Numbered from the stretch's first letter, positions 16,801-26,477 are shown. The stretch: DNA of 64,000 nucleotides from SHZI01 sp031395645 (GCA_031395645.1 JANNJM010000078.1:1-64000); one strand, 5' to 3'. The notes: generated from the letters alone by a model not told the origin. Translations and numbers: made by a program.

Positions 16801-19800
16801 ACCGCCGTTACACTCATCGCGCTCGTAGCCAGCTACCTCTTCGGCAGCCCCGCAATGTGGCTTGCTGCCCCGTTCGCCGTGCTCTGGCTCGCCGCGCCGG
16901 CCCTGGCCGTTTTGATCAGCCGGTCCCCGCCGGCTCCGAGACATCTCGTGATAACGGCATCGGACGCGCGCGACCTGCGCCTGGTTGCGCGCCGCACGTG
17001 GCGCTTCTTCGAAAGCTTCGTTACTGCCGAAGATCACATGCTTCCCCCTGACAATTTCCAGGAGGACCCAAACCCGGTACTGGCCCATCGCACTTCCCCC
17101 ACGAACATCGGTCTCTATCTGTTGTCCGTCGTCAGCGCCCGGGATTTTGGCTGGATCGGGACCGTCGAGGCTCTGGAGCGACTGGAGTCCACACTCACAA
17201 CCATGGGCCGCCTTCAGCAGTGTCACGGTCACTTCTATAACTGGTATGACACCCGCGATCTTCGCCCCCTGGAGCCACGCTACGTCTCCTCCGTAGACAG
17301 CGGCAATCTCGCTGCCCATCTCATCGCCGTGGCCAATGCCGCTCGCGAATGGCTCGACAGGATCATGACGCCCGGCAACTCTGCGGTCGGTGTGCAGGAC
17401 GCTCTGGACCTCACGCGGCAGGCGTTGGACGCACTACCTGACCATCTGCGGACGCAGTCCGTGCTGTGCCAGCAACTCGACACACTGCTTGATGCGCTCG
17501 CCACCGGCCTGCGCGGCATCCACCTCCCCAGCGGCAACCTCGCTGCACAGCTGCAGGCCATCGCGCCTCACGCGGCCACGCTCGTGGACATCGCGAGGAC
17601 GCTTGCCAGTGACACCCGTGATGATACCTACACCGATCTGCTCTTCTGGTCGGATACGACCCACCGCTCGATCGAAAGCTGGCGACGCGACGCCCGGCAG
17701 ACGCCGGCGACGGTGGCAGCACTGACGACGCGGCTCCTGTCGGTGGCGTCGGTATTAAGATCCACGGCGTTCGCAATGGACTTCGAGTTTCTGATCGATC
17801 CCCAGCGCAGACTGCTGTCCATAGGCTTCCGTGACGCCGACGGCACACTCGACCCAAGTTGCTACGATCTGCTTGCGTCCGAAGCGCGCCTGGCGAGCTT
17901 CATCGCGATCGCCAAGGGTGACGCAGCCAGCCGGCACTGGTTTCGCCTTGGCAGGCAGGTGACACCAGTCGGCAACGGCGCCGCGCTGATTTCCTGGTCG
18001 GGATCAATGTTTGAGTACCTGATGCCGTCCCTCGTGATGCGCGCGCCTGCCGGCAGCCTGCTGGAGCACACGAGCCGCCTGATCGTGCAGCGCCAGATCA
18101 GCTACGGCGCTGAACTGGGCTTGCCGTGGGGCATTTCCGAGTCGGCGTATAACGCGCGCGACGTGGAATTCACTTATCAGTATTCGAACTTCGGCGTACC
18201 GGGGCTGGGACTCAAACGCGGCCTGAGCGCAGATGCCGTAGTGGCGCCGTACGCCACGGCACTCGCCGCCATGGTCGCCCCGGAGGAAGCAACACGCAAT
18301 CTGGCGCGCCTCGCCGGCCTGGGAGCGCTCGGCCGCTACGGCTTTTATGAGGCACTGGACTACACGCGCAGTCGTTTGCCGGAGGGCACGCGCTTCGCGC
18401 TCGTGCGGGCGTTCATGGCCCATCACCAGGGCATGACCATCGTGGCTATCGCCAACGTGCTGCTGCACGGGATCATGCGCACACGATTTCATGCCGAACC
18501 AAGCATCCAGGCCACGGAACTCCTGCTGCAGGAGCGCTCCCCGCGGGATGTCTCGGTCGCTCACCCCCGGGCCGGGGAGGCCCGCGCCGCAGTGCGGATC
18601 GATGACGTCCCGCCCGGGGACGTCCGCCGGCTGCGGACCGCGCACGACGCCACGCCCCAGGTACACCTGCTCTCGAATGGTCGCTATGCGGTGCTGGTCA
18701 CCGGGTCCGGATCCGGCTACAGCCGGTGGAACGATCTGGGCATCACCCGCTGGCGTGAAGACGTGACGCGCGACGACACGGGCAGCTACCTCTATCTGCG
18801 CGACGTCGAGAGCGGTCAGGTATGGTCGGCCGGTTACCAGCCCTGTGGCGTGGAACCGGACACATACGAGGTCTGCTTTACCGAGGACCGTGCCGAGTTT
18901 GTGCGCACGGACGCGCACATGACGACGGCCCTTGAGATCGTGGTCTCGCCCGAGGACGACGCCGAGGTGCGCCACCTCTCAATCACGAACAACAGCAGCC
19001 GCACGCACGACATCGAGGTGACCTCCTATTCCGAGCTCGTGCTGGCGCCGCCAGCAGCGGACCTGGCACATCCGGTCTTTGCAAAGCTCTTCGTGCAGAC
19101 GGAGTACGTTGCCCGGCAAGGCGCCATCCTGGCGACGCGCCGCAAGCGCTCGCCGGGTGAGCCGGACGTCTGGGCGGCACTCCATGCCGTGGTTGAAGGC
19201 GAGGTGGTCGGGACGCCGGAGGTGGAAACCGATCGGGCGCGGTTCCTGGGCCGGGGCCACGAGGTCCGCGCACCGCTCTCCGTGCTGGATGGCCGGCGCC
19301 TGTCAAATACCGTTGGCACGGTCCTCGATCCGGTTTTCGCCTTGCGCTATCGGGTCCGGATCGCGGCGGGCGGAACGGCAAGGCTGGCCTTCTGGACGGT
19401 CGTCGCCGCGTCGCGAGCTGCCGTGCTGGGTCTCCTCGACAAGCACCACGACGCCAACGCCTTCGTGCGCGCCGGCACGCTGGCCTGGACCCAGGCGCAG
19501 GTGCAGTTGCGCCATCTGGGCATCACGGCCGCCGACGCGAGCCTCTTCCAGCGCCTGGCCGGACACGTGCTGTACGCCGACGCGGCGCTCCGCTCGTCAT
19601 CCGACACCATTCGCCGGGGCAGCGGCGGTCCCGCTGCACTCTGGAGCCAGGGCATATCCGGCGACCTGCCAATAGTCCTGCTGCGCATTGGCGACGTGGA
19701 TGACATCGCCATTGCCCACCAGCTGCTGCAGGCCCACGAGTACTGGCGGATGAAGCAGCTGGCTGTCGACCTCGTGATTCTGAATGAGCGGGGTGCCTCG

Positions 19801-22527
19801 TACATTCAGGATCTGCAGATTGCCCTGGAGACACTGCTACGCACGAGCCAGGCCTGCGGGCCATCCACGGCGGATCGGGCGCGCGGCTGTGTCTACATTC
19901 TCCGGAGCGACCTCATCCCGGCCGAGACGCAGGCCCTGATCTCCTCGGTCGCCCGGGTTGTGCTGGTGGGCCAGCGCGGCAGTCTGGCCGATCAGCTTGA
20001 TCGTTCGCGACGGGCGCCGGTGACTGCACCACGCACCCCGCTACGCAGGGCGCCGCTCACGGCTAGTACCGCGGTGGGTCCTGCGCCAGAGACCCTCGAA
20101 TACTTCAACGGGCTCGGCGGGTTCGCGGCCGACGGCCGCGACTATGTCACCCTGCTGGGGCCGGGGCAGTCCACTCCTGCCCCGTGGATCAACGTCGTCG
20201 CCAATCCGGCATTTGGCTTCCAGGTTTCGGCAGAGGGCAGCGGCTTCACCTGGTCTGTCAACAGTCGCGAGAATCAGCTGACCCCCTGGTCGAACGACCC
20301 CGTCACCGATCGACCGGGAGAGGTCATCTACCTGCGGGACGAACAGACGGGGGACGTCTGGGGCCCCACAGCGGCGCCCGGTCACGACCCGGGTGCGTTT
20401 TACGCCGCTCGCCATGGGCAGGGGTACAGCCGGTTCACGCACGAGTCGCGCGGCGTGGCTCTCGACCTCCTGATGTACGTTCCTCCCGACGACCCCATCA
20501 AGATCTCGCGCCTCAAAATCCGCAACACCTCCGGGAGGGCCCGTCGACTCGTCGTCACAGCCTACGTCGAGTGGGTACTCGGCTCGTCGCGGGCTGCCAG
20601 CGGCCCGTTCATCGTCACGGACATGGATCCCGTCACCAATGCCATGTTCGCACGCAATTCCTGGAACAGCACCTTCGGTTCACGTGTGGCCTTCGCGGAT
20701 CTGGCCGGCCGGCAAACAGACTGGACCGGGGACCGGCGGGAATTTCTCGGACGCCACGGCACTCTGGCAGAACCCGCGGCGCTCTTTCGATCCGGGCAAC
20801 TTTCCCGGCGAGTCGGGGCCGGACTCGATCCGTGCGGCGCGCTCCAGACAACCTTCAGCCTCAACGTGGGCGAGGCCGTGGAGATCGTTTTCCTGCTGGG
20901 GGAGGCCGCCGATACGGCGGGGGCCCAGGCTCTGGTCGGGCGCTATCGTTCAGCGGATCTGGAGGCCGTCTATCGCCGCGTGGTCGATTACTGGGACCAG
21001 GTCCTTGGCGCTGTCCAGGTGCGGACGCCAGACCGGGCCATGGATATCATCCTCAACCGCTGGATGCTTTATCAGACCCTCGTGTGCCGCCTGTGGGCCC
21101 GGTCGGCGTTCTACCAGGCAAGCGGGGCCTACGGTTTTCGCGATCAGCTTCAGGACGGCATGGCGCTGGCGATTTCGAAACCCGCACTGACGCGCGAGCA
21201 CCTGCTGCGGGCCGCCGGGCGGCAGTTCACCGCGGGCGACGTCCAGCACTGGTGGCTGCCGACGACGGGCCGGGGCGTTCGCACGCGCATCGCCGACGAC
21301 CGCGTCTGGCTGGCCCACGCCGTCGCCCACTATGTCGGGACTACCGGTGACTATTCAGTCCTTGGGGAGCCAGTGCCGTTCATCGAGGGCCCGGCGTTGC
21401 GCCCCGGTGAGCATGATGCGTTCTTCCATCCAGCCGTCTCGGATGAGCAGGCCTCGCTTTTCGAGCACTGCGCCCGCGCCCTCGACCAGAGTCTCGCGGT
21501 TGGTGAGCACGGCCTGCCGCTGATCGGTACCGGCGACTGGAATGACGGGATGAACCGCGTTGGCGAGCTGGGGCGTGGCGAAAGCGTCTGGCTGGGCTGG
21601 TTCCTGTACACGACGCTGGAGGCCTTTGTGCCGCTGGCGCAGCGCCATGGCGAGGAGGCGCGTGCCGCGCGGTGGCTCGCCCACGCGACGGCGCTCCAGG
21701 GCGCCCTCGAGCGGGAGGGCTGGGATGGCAACTGGTATCGGCGCGGCTATTTCGATGACGGCACGCCCCTCGGATCGGTAACCAGTGAAGAGTGCCGGAT
21801 CGACTCGATCGCCCAGTCGTGGAGCGTTATTTCCAGGGCAGCAGAGCCGGCACGGGCGACCCGGGCGATGGCAGCGCTCGACGAGCAGCTCACACGCCGC
21901 GATAGCGGTCTGGCCTTGCTGTTCGCGCCGCCGTTCGACCGCACGCCGCTCGATCCGGGCTACATCAAGGGCTACCCGCCGGGGATTCGGGAGAACGGCG
22001 GGCAATACACCCACGCCGCAACCTGGTCGGTACTGGCATTCACCCTGCTTAAGCAGGCAGACAAGGCCATGGAGCTGTTCTCACTGCTCAATCCGGTCAA
22101 CCGCACGACCACGCGGGCCGCCGTCCATCGCTACAAGGTGGAACCCTACGTGGTGGCGGCGGATGTCTACTCGGTAGCGCCACACGTCGGCCGCGGCGGC
22201 TGGACCTGGTACACCGGCTCGGCCGGCTGGCTGTACCGGGCCGGGCTCGAGGGGATCCTGGGCTTGCATCTCCACGGCAGCCAGTTGCGGCTTACGCCTT
22301 GCATTCCCGCGCACTGGCCCGGCTTCGAGATCAGCTTCAGATTCCATAGCACGCGCTACGAGATCAGCGTGACGAACGCAGCCGGGGTGAGCTCTGGGGT
22401 GGCTTACGCTGAGCTGGATGGCCAGCCGCTGCCCGCGGGTACCACCTCGATACAGCTATTGGATGACGGGAATCCGCACCAGGTTCGGATTGCGTTGAGC
22501 CATGTGCGGCTCCGCACAGACGACTAG
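13858..22527 (+). CDS. ndvB: cyclic beta-1,2-glucan synthase (NdvB/ChvB-like)
   Basis: About 2889 residues, normal for the family. It makes cyclic beta-1,2-glucan from UDP-glucose at the inner membrane for the periplasm. Order: N-terminal region (WDDDNLVRDELFSIERLEEHA), membrane helices near 440-475, GT84 glycosyltransferase domain (DADTRLPRDTARR near 660), more helices (near 860 and 985), a glycoamylase-like region, and a duplicated beta-sandwich plus GH94 phosphorylase domain with the general-acid Asp in GTGDWNDGMNRVG (near 2560). The last domain controls chain length. The start is uncertain: ATG 13858 is annotated, but TTG 13933 (MKQNRLRRS) would place the GacA-type box at a more usual distance. 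The gene leads an envelope-polysaccharide block. Confidence 0.93.
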   Translation: MRSATIRVVLRSNVTTSYDHFQVSRLKQNRLRRSRSRFFSSHRLTRFARVSPWDDDNLVRDELFSIERLEEHAASLAVAQQTTLKPVRRRPLRVRLSANEVALLSAYRAIARAVYEDRLITPAAEWLLDNYHLVEAQIREIREDLPPGYYRQLPKLAGGPFAGYPRVFGIAWAFVAHTDSHFEPDALVRFVRAYQKVQPLTIGELWAVAITLRIVLVENLRRAAQRILSGRAARQDADDIADRLLGVNGETADPGALLDRYGEHTTLNLAFVVQLVQRLRDQDPDVTPSLLWLEEQLAAQGTTVDAAVRDEHQRQGASNVTVRNIITSMRLIADLEWSDFFESVSLVDEALRAGSDFARMDFATRNLYRSGIEELARGSKLSELEIARAALAAARDGSPRRRDPGYYLIAAGRRSLEKNLGYRAPMSLRPGRWMKMHGAGPYLGAILLIAALLLALPLLAPGTQQLGGWTLALLGLLGLFPALDAGVAFVNGAVTRGFSATVLPGLALREGVPPQLRTLIAVPVLLTSLPAIEEQLERLEIHYLASPEGELHFAVLSDWVDAATEHADGDHALAEAAARGIARLNHQYGSPTAAARFLLLHRRRVWSETQQQWMGWERKRGKLHELNRLLRGATDTTFQDVGGQAVAVPTGVRFVITLDADTRLPRDTARRLIGKLAHPLNQPRFDAEVGRVVEGYAVLQPRVTPALPMGREGSLFQRIVSSAPGLDPYAAAVSDVYQDLFGEGSYAGKGIYDVDAFEAALAGRATDGTLLSHDLFEGLFARAGLVSDIEVVEDFPARYDVAAARTHRWVRGDWQLLPWLLGRRHASQANRHASALPLISIWKMLDNLRRSLAAPTTFLALVVGWMLPREPALLWTGFILAAVALPIVMPVVAALLPRRTGITPRSHLHALGKDLRLAAGQFLFQLTFLPHQAWLMVDAISRTLFRLCVSHRKLLEWVTAAQASLRARLNVAAVYRRMSGGTAVTLIALVASYLFGSPAMWLAAPFAVLWLAAPALAVLISRSPPAPRHLVITASDARDLRLVARRTWRFFESFVTAEDHMLPPDNFQEDPNPVLAHRTSPTNIGLYLLSVVSARDFGWIGTVEALERLESTLTTMGRLQQCHGHFYNWYDTRDLRPLEPRYVSSVDSGNLAAHLIAVANAAREWLDRIMTPGNSAVGVQDALDLTRQALDALPDHLRTQSVLCQQLDTLLDALATGLRGIHLPSGNLAAQLQAIAPHAATLVDIARTLASDTRDDTYTDLLFWSDTTHRSIESWRRDARQTPATVAALTTRLLSVASVLRSTAFAMDFEFLIDPQRRLLSIGFRDADGTLDPSCYDLLASEARLASFIAIAKGDAASRHWFRLGRQVTPVGNGAALISWSGSMFEYLMPSLVMRAPAGSLLEHTSRLIVQRQISYGAELGLPWGISESAYNARDVEFTYQYSNFGVPGLGLKRGLSADAVVAPYATALAAMVAPEEATRNLARLAGLGALGRYGFYEALDYTRSRLPEGTRFALVRAFMAHHQGMTIVAIANVLLHGIMRTRFHAEPSIQATELLLQERSPRDVSVAHPRAGEARAAVRIDDVPPGDVRRLRTAHDATPQVHLLSNGRYAVLVTGSGSGYSRWNDLGITRWREDVTRDDTGSYLYLRDVESGQVWSAGYQPCGVEPDTYEVCFTEDRAEFVRTDAHMTTALEIVVSPEDDAEVRHLSITNNSSRTHDIEVTSYSELVLAPPAADLAHPVFAKLFVQTEYVARQGAILATRRKRSPGEPDVWAALHAVVEGEVVGTPEVETDRARFLGRGHEVRAPLSVLDGRRLSNTVGTVLDPVFALRYRVRIAAGGTARLAFWTVVAASRAAVLGLLDKHHDANAFVRAGTLAWTQAQVQLRHLGITAADASLFQRLAGHVLYADAALRSSSDTIRRGSGGPAALWSQGISGDLPIVLLRIGDVDDIAIAHQLLQAHEYWRMKQLAVDLVILNERGASYIQDLQIALETLLRTSQACGPSTADRARGCVYILRSDLIPAETQALISSVARVVLVGQRGSLADQLDRSRRAPVTAPRTPLRRAPLTASTAVGPAPETLEYFNGLGGFAADGRDYVTLLGPGQSTPAPWINVVANPAFGFQVSAEGSGFTWSVNSRENQLTPWSNDPVTDRPGEVIYLRDEQTGDVWGPTAAPGHDPGAFYAARHGQGYSRFTHESRGVALDLLMYVPPDDPIKISRLKIRNTSGRARRLVVTAYVEWVLGSSRAASGPFIVTDMDPVTNAMFARNSWNSTFGSRVAFADLAGRQTDWTGDRREFLGRHGTLAEPAALFRSGQLSRRVGAGLDPCGALQTTFSLNVGEAVEIVFLLGEAADTAGAQALVGRYRSADLEAVYRRVVDYWDQVLGAVQVRTPDRAMDIILNRWMLYQTLVCRLWARSAFYQASGAYGFRDQLQDGMALAISKPALTREHLLRAAGRQFTAGDVQHWWLPTTGRGVRTRIADDRVWLAHAVAHYVGTTGDYSVLGEPVPFIEGPALRPGEHDAFFHPAVSDEQASLFEHCARALDQSLAVGEHGLPLIGTGDWNDGMNRVGELGRGESVWLGWFLYTTLEAFVPLAQRHGEEARAARWLAHATALQGALEREGWDGNWYRRGYFDDGTPLGSVTSEECRIDSIAQSWSVISRAAEPARATRAMAALDEQLTRRDSGLALLFAPPFDRTPLDPGYIKGYPPGIRENGGQYTHAATWSVLAFTLLKQADKAMELFSLLNPVNRTTTRAAVHRYKVEPYVVAADVYSVAPHVGRGGWTWYTGSAGWLYRAGLEGILGLHLHGSQLRLTPCIPAHWPGFEISFRFHSTRYEISVTNAAGVSSGVAYAELDGQPLPAGTTSIQLLDDGNPHQVRIALSHVRLRTDD

Positions 22528-22553
22528 TTCCAGCCGCACCAGAATTTGGCCCG

Positions 22554-24035
22554 ATGTCCCGCTTTCTCGATGCTGCCGGAACCTCTGCGGCCCCGCACAC
22601 CACGCCCGGGCGCTGTGACCTGGTGGCGCTGTCGAGTGCGCTGCTGCTGCCGCTCGACGTGGCCTGTGTGCTGTTCTCCGGCTGCCTTAGTGTCTGGATT
22701 TATATCGTGTGGTTCGAACCCGCCGGCCTTGCCGTTGGTGCCTGGAGCAGTTACGAGTGGACTGCCCTGGTGACGGGCGCGGTGCTGGCTGCCGTCAGCC
22801 TGTATGACGAAAAGTTCGGCACCCGGGCGATCCTTCGCCATCGGGCATCGCTGGCGCGTCGCTATGGCTTCGGCTTCATGATTTTCGCGAGCACGGCCCT
22901 GGTCGTCGCTTTTGCAAGTCGCGCACTCGACAGGCTCCCGGCCGAATGGGTCGTGCTGTGGTTCGGAACCAGCCTCCTGTCCACGTCGCTAATCCGCCTG
23001 GTGCTGGCACGCTTGATCCGCAGTCTGGAGCGCAGGGGCGTCCTCACGGAGGTCATCGCCGTCGTCGGTGCCGGTCCGCTGGCCGACCGGCTCATCCGTC
23101 ACCTGCGCCAGACACGCGGCAACCGCATCAAGATTCTGGGAGTGTTCGATGACGCGCCCGCCGGGAGTGGCAAGGGCTTTCGACGTGCTCGGGGCTCCGT
23201 GGCCGACCTGATTGCGCTCGGCACAACGCGGCCCGTCGACTGGATCGTCCTGACCCTGCCCTGCACCGTCGAGGCCCCCCTAGACTCCCTCGTTCATCGG
23301 CTCAAGGTTCTCTCCGCCCCCATCGGCCTCTGTCCGCAGAACTTCGGCCTGACCCACCCCAGCCACACCATCGACTATCTCGGTGATGGCGTGCCCGTCA
23401 CTCTCCTCGCCGATCGCCCCATCCGGCGACGGAGCGCCGTGATCAAACGAATCGAGGATGTTGCTCTTGGTGCGCTCATCGCGTTGATTCTGCTGCCGGT
23501 TCTCGTGCTCATTGCAGTCGCCATCCGGATCGACAGTGCCGGCCCGGTTATCTTCAGGCAGCGGCGGCATACCTTTAACAACCGCGAGTTTGAGATCTAT
23601 AAATTCCGCACCATGCGCTGGACCTCGGCTGGCGCCACTGCCAACCTCAAGCAGACAGCCCGCGACGACATCCGAATCACCCGGCTTGGCCGTCTCCTGC
23701 GCGCCTCGAGCCTCGATGAACTGCCCCAGCTCTTTAACGTTCTCGAGGGAGATATGTCGCTGGTTGGCCCTCGCCCGCACGCCGTGAACATGCGTACCGA
23801 GAATCAGCTCGGCGGAGATATAACGACTACATATGCGCACCGCCATCGGGTGAAGCCTGGAATGACCGGCTGGTCCCAGGTGAATGGCAGTCGTGGCGCC
23901 ACCGAGACCGCAGACCAGCTCAGGCGTCGCGTTGCACTGGATCTGCGCTACGTGGACAACTGGTCACTGCAACTCGATTTGAAGATTCTAGCGATGACTA
24001 TCCCGGAAGTGTTCAGGCGGACAAACGCCTATTAA
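22554..24035 (+). CDS. polyprenyl-phosphate sugar-1-phosphate transferase (WcaJ/PssY-like)
   Basis: 493 residues. It starts exopolysaccharide repeat synthesis by moving sugar-1-phosphate to undecaprenyl phosphate at the inner membrane. Four or five N-terminal helices, a Rossmann-type CoA-binding domain (IAVVGAGPLADRLIRHL near 165) and a C-terminal bacterial sugar transferase domain (about 300-493) with EIYKFRTMR, DELPQLFNVLEGDMSLVGPRP and VKPGMTGWSQVNG. All signature blocks are intact. It starts 26 bp after the glucan synthase and is probably co-transcribed. The flippase and polymerase genes are not in the window. Confidence 0.93.
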   Translation: MSRFLDAAGTSAAPHTTPGRCDLVALSSALLLPLDVACVLFSGCLSVWIYIVWFEPAGLAVGAWSSYEWTALVTGAVLAAVSLYDEKFGTRAILRHRASLARRYGFGFMIFASTALVVAFASRALDRLPAEWVVLWFGTSLLSTSLIRLVLARLIRSLERRGVLTEVIAVVGAGPLADRLIRHLRQTRGNRIKILGVFDDAPAGSGKGFRRARGSVADLIALGTTRPVDWIVLTLPCTVEAPLDSLVHRLKVLSAPIGLCPQNFGLTHPSHTIDYLGDGVPVTLLADRPIRRRSAVIKRIEDVALGALIALILLPVLVLIAVAIRIDSAGPVIFRQRRHTFNNREFEIYKFRTMRWTSAGATANLKQTARDDIRITRLGRLLRASSLDELPQLFNVLEGDMSLVGPRPHAVNMRTENQLGGDITTTYAHRHRVKPGMTGWSQVNGSRGATETADQLRRRVALDLRYVDNWSLQLDLKILAMTIPEVFRRTNAY

Positions 24036-24147
24036 GCCACTCTCGCGCCAGTAGCAGCCTGGGTTTCCCATCTTCAAGTGCTCGTTGCCGAACTGGGTGC
24101 GGTTCCGCACAGACCGGCCATTTCGGCAACCAATAAGGTTCGGCAAT

Positions 24148-25281
24148 ATGAATCCCGCTACGGACACTTTGCACACTGATACCGTGCGGCCCACCGCCGG
24201 CAAGTGGAGTTGCGATAGCGTAGCGCTGGCCAGCGACTTGCTGCCGCCGCTTGACGTATTGAGCGTGCTGTTGGCCGGCTACCTCAGCAACTGGCTCTAT
24301 GCTGTGGGCGTCTCGCCCACCGGCCTCGCCCTCGGCGCGTGGAGCAGTTATGAGTGGACAGCGCTGGTCGCCGCGGCAGTGCTGGCCGCCGTCTGCCTGT
24401 ACGACAACCAGTTCGGCACCCGAGCGAGCCGTGGCCAACGGGCTGTGCTGGTCCGACGCTACGGCTTCGGCTTCCTGACCTTCGCCGGGGCCACCCTCGT
24501 GGTCGCGTTTGCCAGTCACGCCCTCGACAGCCTGCCCTCTGCATGGGTGATGCTCTGGTTTGGGACCAGTCTGCTGCTCACCTCACTGGCCCGTATGCTG
24601 CTCGCCCGCTCGATCGGCCGTCTGGAACGCGAGGGCGTCCTTACCGAGGTGATTGCCGTCGTCGGCGCCGGTCCGCTCGCTGACCGCCTGATCCGTCACC
24701 TGCGCCGGACCCGGGGCGACCGCACCGAGATCCTGGGGGTGTTCGATGACGCAACCGCCGTCACGGTGGCCGATCTCATTGCACTCGGCACGACGCGGTC
24801 GATCGACTGGATCGTCCTGGCCCTGCCCTGCACCGTCGAGGACCCACTGGAGTCCCTCGTCCATCGCCTCAAGGCACTCGCCGCTCCGATCGTCCTCTGT
24901 CCGCAGAACTTCGGCTTCACCCACCCCAGCCAGACTATCGACTATCTCGGTGATGGCGTCCCGCTCACGCTCCTCGCCGATCGGCCCATCCTGCGATGGA
25001 GCGCCGTGGTCAAGGAGCTCAGCATCCTGCTTCCGTACCGGACTTTCTTACCACGGCGGCCACCAAGCGACCACGCCCGCCGCATCGTCGGCGAGATGCA
25101 GGATTCGGGGCGCATTGTGGTTGCTTCCAAAGACTACGCCAGGTCCGGATCCGAAATCGTCGCTACCCGATTCGGCCGGCGTCACGACGACGTCGTCGTC
25201 ACCCCGAACGCTGATGTGGCGTCCTGCGAAACACGAGGCACCGTCGGGCCAGCCATGTTGGCAGAGGCCGCCCAGTCGTGA
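24148..25281 (+). CDS. WcaJ-like paralogue lacking the sugar transferase domain
   Basis: 377 residues. Membrane and CoA-binding domains match the product of the preceding gene closely (LTEVIAVVGAGPLADRLIRH in both). After LADRPILRWSAVVK the sugar transferase domain is absent and is replaced by an unrelated tail of about 85 residues. It therefore cannot catalyse phosphosugar transfer. AAGG precedes ATG 24148. It is a tandem duplicate that lost, or never had, the catalytic half. It might be a regulatory or binding partner for its neighbour, or be decaying. The next gene overlaps by 4 bp, so it is still expressed as part of an operon. Confidence 0.85.
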   Translation: MNPATDTLHTDTVRPTAGKWSCDSVALASDLLPPLDVLSVLLAGYLSNWLYAVGVSPTGLALGAWSSYEWTALVAAAVLAAVCLYDNQFGTRASRGQRAVLVRRYGFGFLTFAGATLVVAFASHALDSLPSAWVMLWFGTSLLLTSLARMLLARSIGRLEREGVLTEVIAVVGAGPLADRLIRHLRRTRGDRTEILGVFDDATAVTVADLIALGTTRSIDWIVLALPCTVEDPLESLVHRLKALAAPIVLCPQNFGFTHPSQTIDYLGDGVPLTLLADRPILRWSAVVKELSILLPYRTFLPRRPPSDHARRIVGEMQDSGRIVVASKDYARSGSEIVATRFGRRHDDVVVTPNADVASCETRGTVGPAMLAEAAQS

Positions 25282-25946
25282 AGTGTTCAACGCCGGTTGG
25301 AATTGTCCTGACCTTGCTCCTGACAGCGAGTTGCGTCGGGGTCGAGCGCGCCCGGCCAGCACCCGCGCCTGCCCCGCAGGCCACCACCCAGGCAGTACCG
25401 CTGCCGCCAGCGATCACACCAATACCCTTGCCAGCAACCCGCGCACCGGCACCCGGCAACGCCACCACAAACACCAGGCCGGCCGCCCCGGCCGCCCCGG
25501 CCGCCCCAGCCGAATCGCCAGCCAAACCGCCAGCCAAACCGCCAGCCGCGATTGCGGCGGTGCCCACTCGCACTCCGCAGGTCCCGAAGCCCGCCGCGCC
25601 GACGGTGGCGCCAAGATCGTCCGCTCCAACACTGAATCTCGCGTCACTTGAAGCGCGACTCCGCGACACCAAGGCGATTGGCGTGTTTACGAAGATCTCA
25701 CTGAAGAACCAGGTGGACGACCTGCTGAACAAGTTCCGCGCCTACTACAAGCGACAGACCAGGACGACCCTCGCCGAGTTGCGCCGACCCTACGACATGC
25801 TGCTCCTGAAGGTGCTATCCCTCCTCCAGGACAGCGACCCGCCGCTCGCCCGTGACATTGTCGCCTCGCGCGAAGCGATCTGGGGCATCCTCGCCAGCCC
25901 GGAGAAGTTTAGCGAAGCAAAGCTGATGGCAGGAGAAACGCCGTGA
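25278..25946 (+). CDS. proline/alanine-rich lipoprotein
   Basis: 222 residues. A lipoprotein signal ends at LLLTASC. A low-complexity Pro/Ala linker (about 25-120) contains DNA tandem repeats near 25481-25550, and a helical C-terminal domain (about 120-222, KNQVDDLLNKFRAYYK) follows. The linker length would let the C-terminal domain reach across the periplasm. GTG 25278 overlaps the stop of the WcaJ-like gene (GTGA). The C-terminal domain is not recognised. Confidence 0.8.
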   Translation: MKCSTPVGIVLTLLLTASCVGVERARPAPAPAPQATTQAVPLPPAITPIPLPATRAPAPGNATTNTRPAAPAAPAAPAESPAKPPAKPPAAIAAVPTRTPQVPKPAAPTVAPRSSAPTLNLASLEARLRDTKAIGVFTKISLKNQVDDLLNKFRAYYKRQTRTTLAELRRPYDMLLLKVLSLLQDSDPPLARDIVASREAIWGILASPEKFSEAKLMAGETP

Positions 25947-26209
25947 ACCGACAGATCAGGGTTCTCACCTTCATTGCAATCACCACCCTGTTCGGTGGCG
26001 GGCCAGCGCTCGCCACCGATGAAGCGGGGTCCGACGTGACCCTCGCCACCGATTTGACGGCCGTGATCGCGCTGCAGGCCATGCCCTGCGGGCAGGTGGT
26101 GAGCACGATGGAACAGGGCGAGAACGATTACCTTGCGACCTGCCAGGACGGCAGTCGCTACCGGATCTTCGTCAATGCCGATGGCCGGGTCATCGTGACC
26201 AGGCAATAG
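25943..26209 (+). CDS. small periplasmic protein, unknown function
   Basis: 88 residues with a signal peptide (VLTFIAITTLFGGGPALA), then a compact domain with one Cys pair (MPCGQVV ... LATCQDGS) that could be a disulphide. It ends GRVIVTRQ. GTG 25943 overlaps the previous stop and has AGGAG upstream. It is the last gene of the operon that begins with the polysaccharide genes. The family is not recognised, though its DGSRYRIFVN segment resembles small secreted domains. Confidence 0.75.
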   Translation: MNRQIRVLTFIAITTLFGGGPALATDEAGSDVTLATDLTAVIALQAMPCGQVVSTMEQGENDYLATCQDGSRYRIFVNADGRVIVTRQ

Positions 26210-26239
26210 TCACGCCGGCCCGCAGGTGTCTCGCGTGCT

Positions 26240-26425
26240 TCAGGACTCGTGCTTGTCGTTGCCGGAATCTTGAGTTGGCGCCTCGTTGCCTTCACTTTTC
26301 GCGGGAACGTGCAGACCGAGATCCCGGGCTGTCGGCTCGAACAACGGGGCAAATGCTCCGCTGCGGCGGCCTCCCGAAGACCGGCTCTGGTCAGTATTCG
26401 CGTTGATCAAGTTGCGTCTGTTCAT
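26240..26425 (-). CDS. possible small protein, 61 aa
   Basis: Starts MNRRNLINANTDQSRSS and is hydrophilic, without signal peptide. The only support is a good Shine-Dalgarno (AGAGG, 6 nt before the ATG at 26425) and its position facing the collagen-like gene. The rest of the 26210-26583 gap holds only the palindrome at 26478; nothing else is visible. Confidence 0.35.
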   Translation of the reverse strand: MNRRNLINANTDQSRSSGGRRSGAFAPLFEPTARDLGLHVPAKSEGNEAPTQDSGNDKHES

Positions 26426-26477
26426 AATCGACCTCTGGCTATGGCGACCAGTGTCGCCCCCGGACAGGACCATTCTC

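Noticed and set aside
20184..21350. Long open frame of 388 codons inside the glucan synthase gene
   Set aside because: It is a shadow in another frame; high GC gives many such frames, and it has no recognisable domain.
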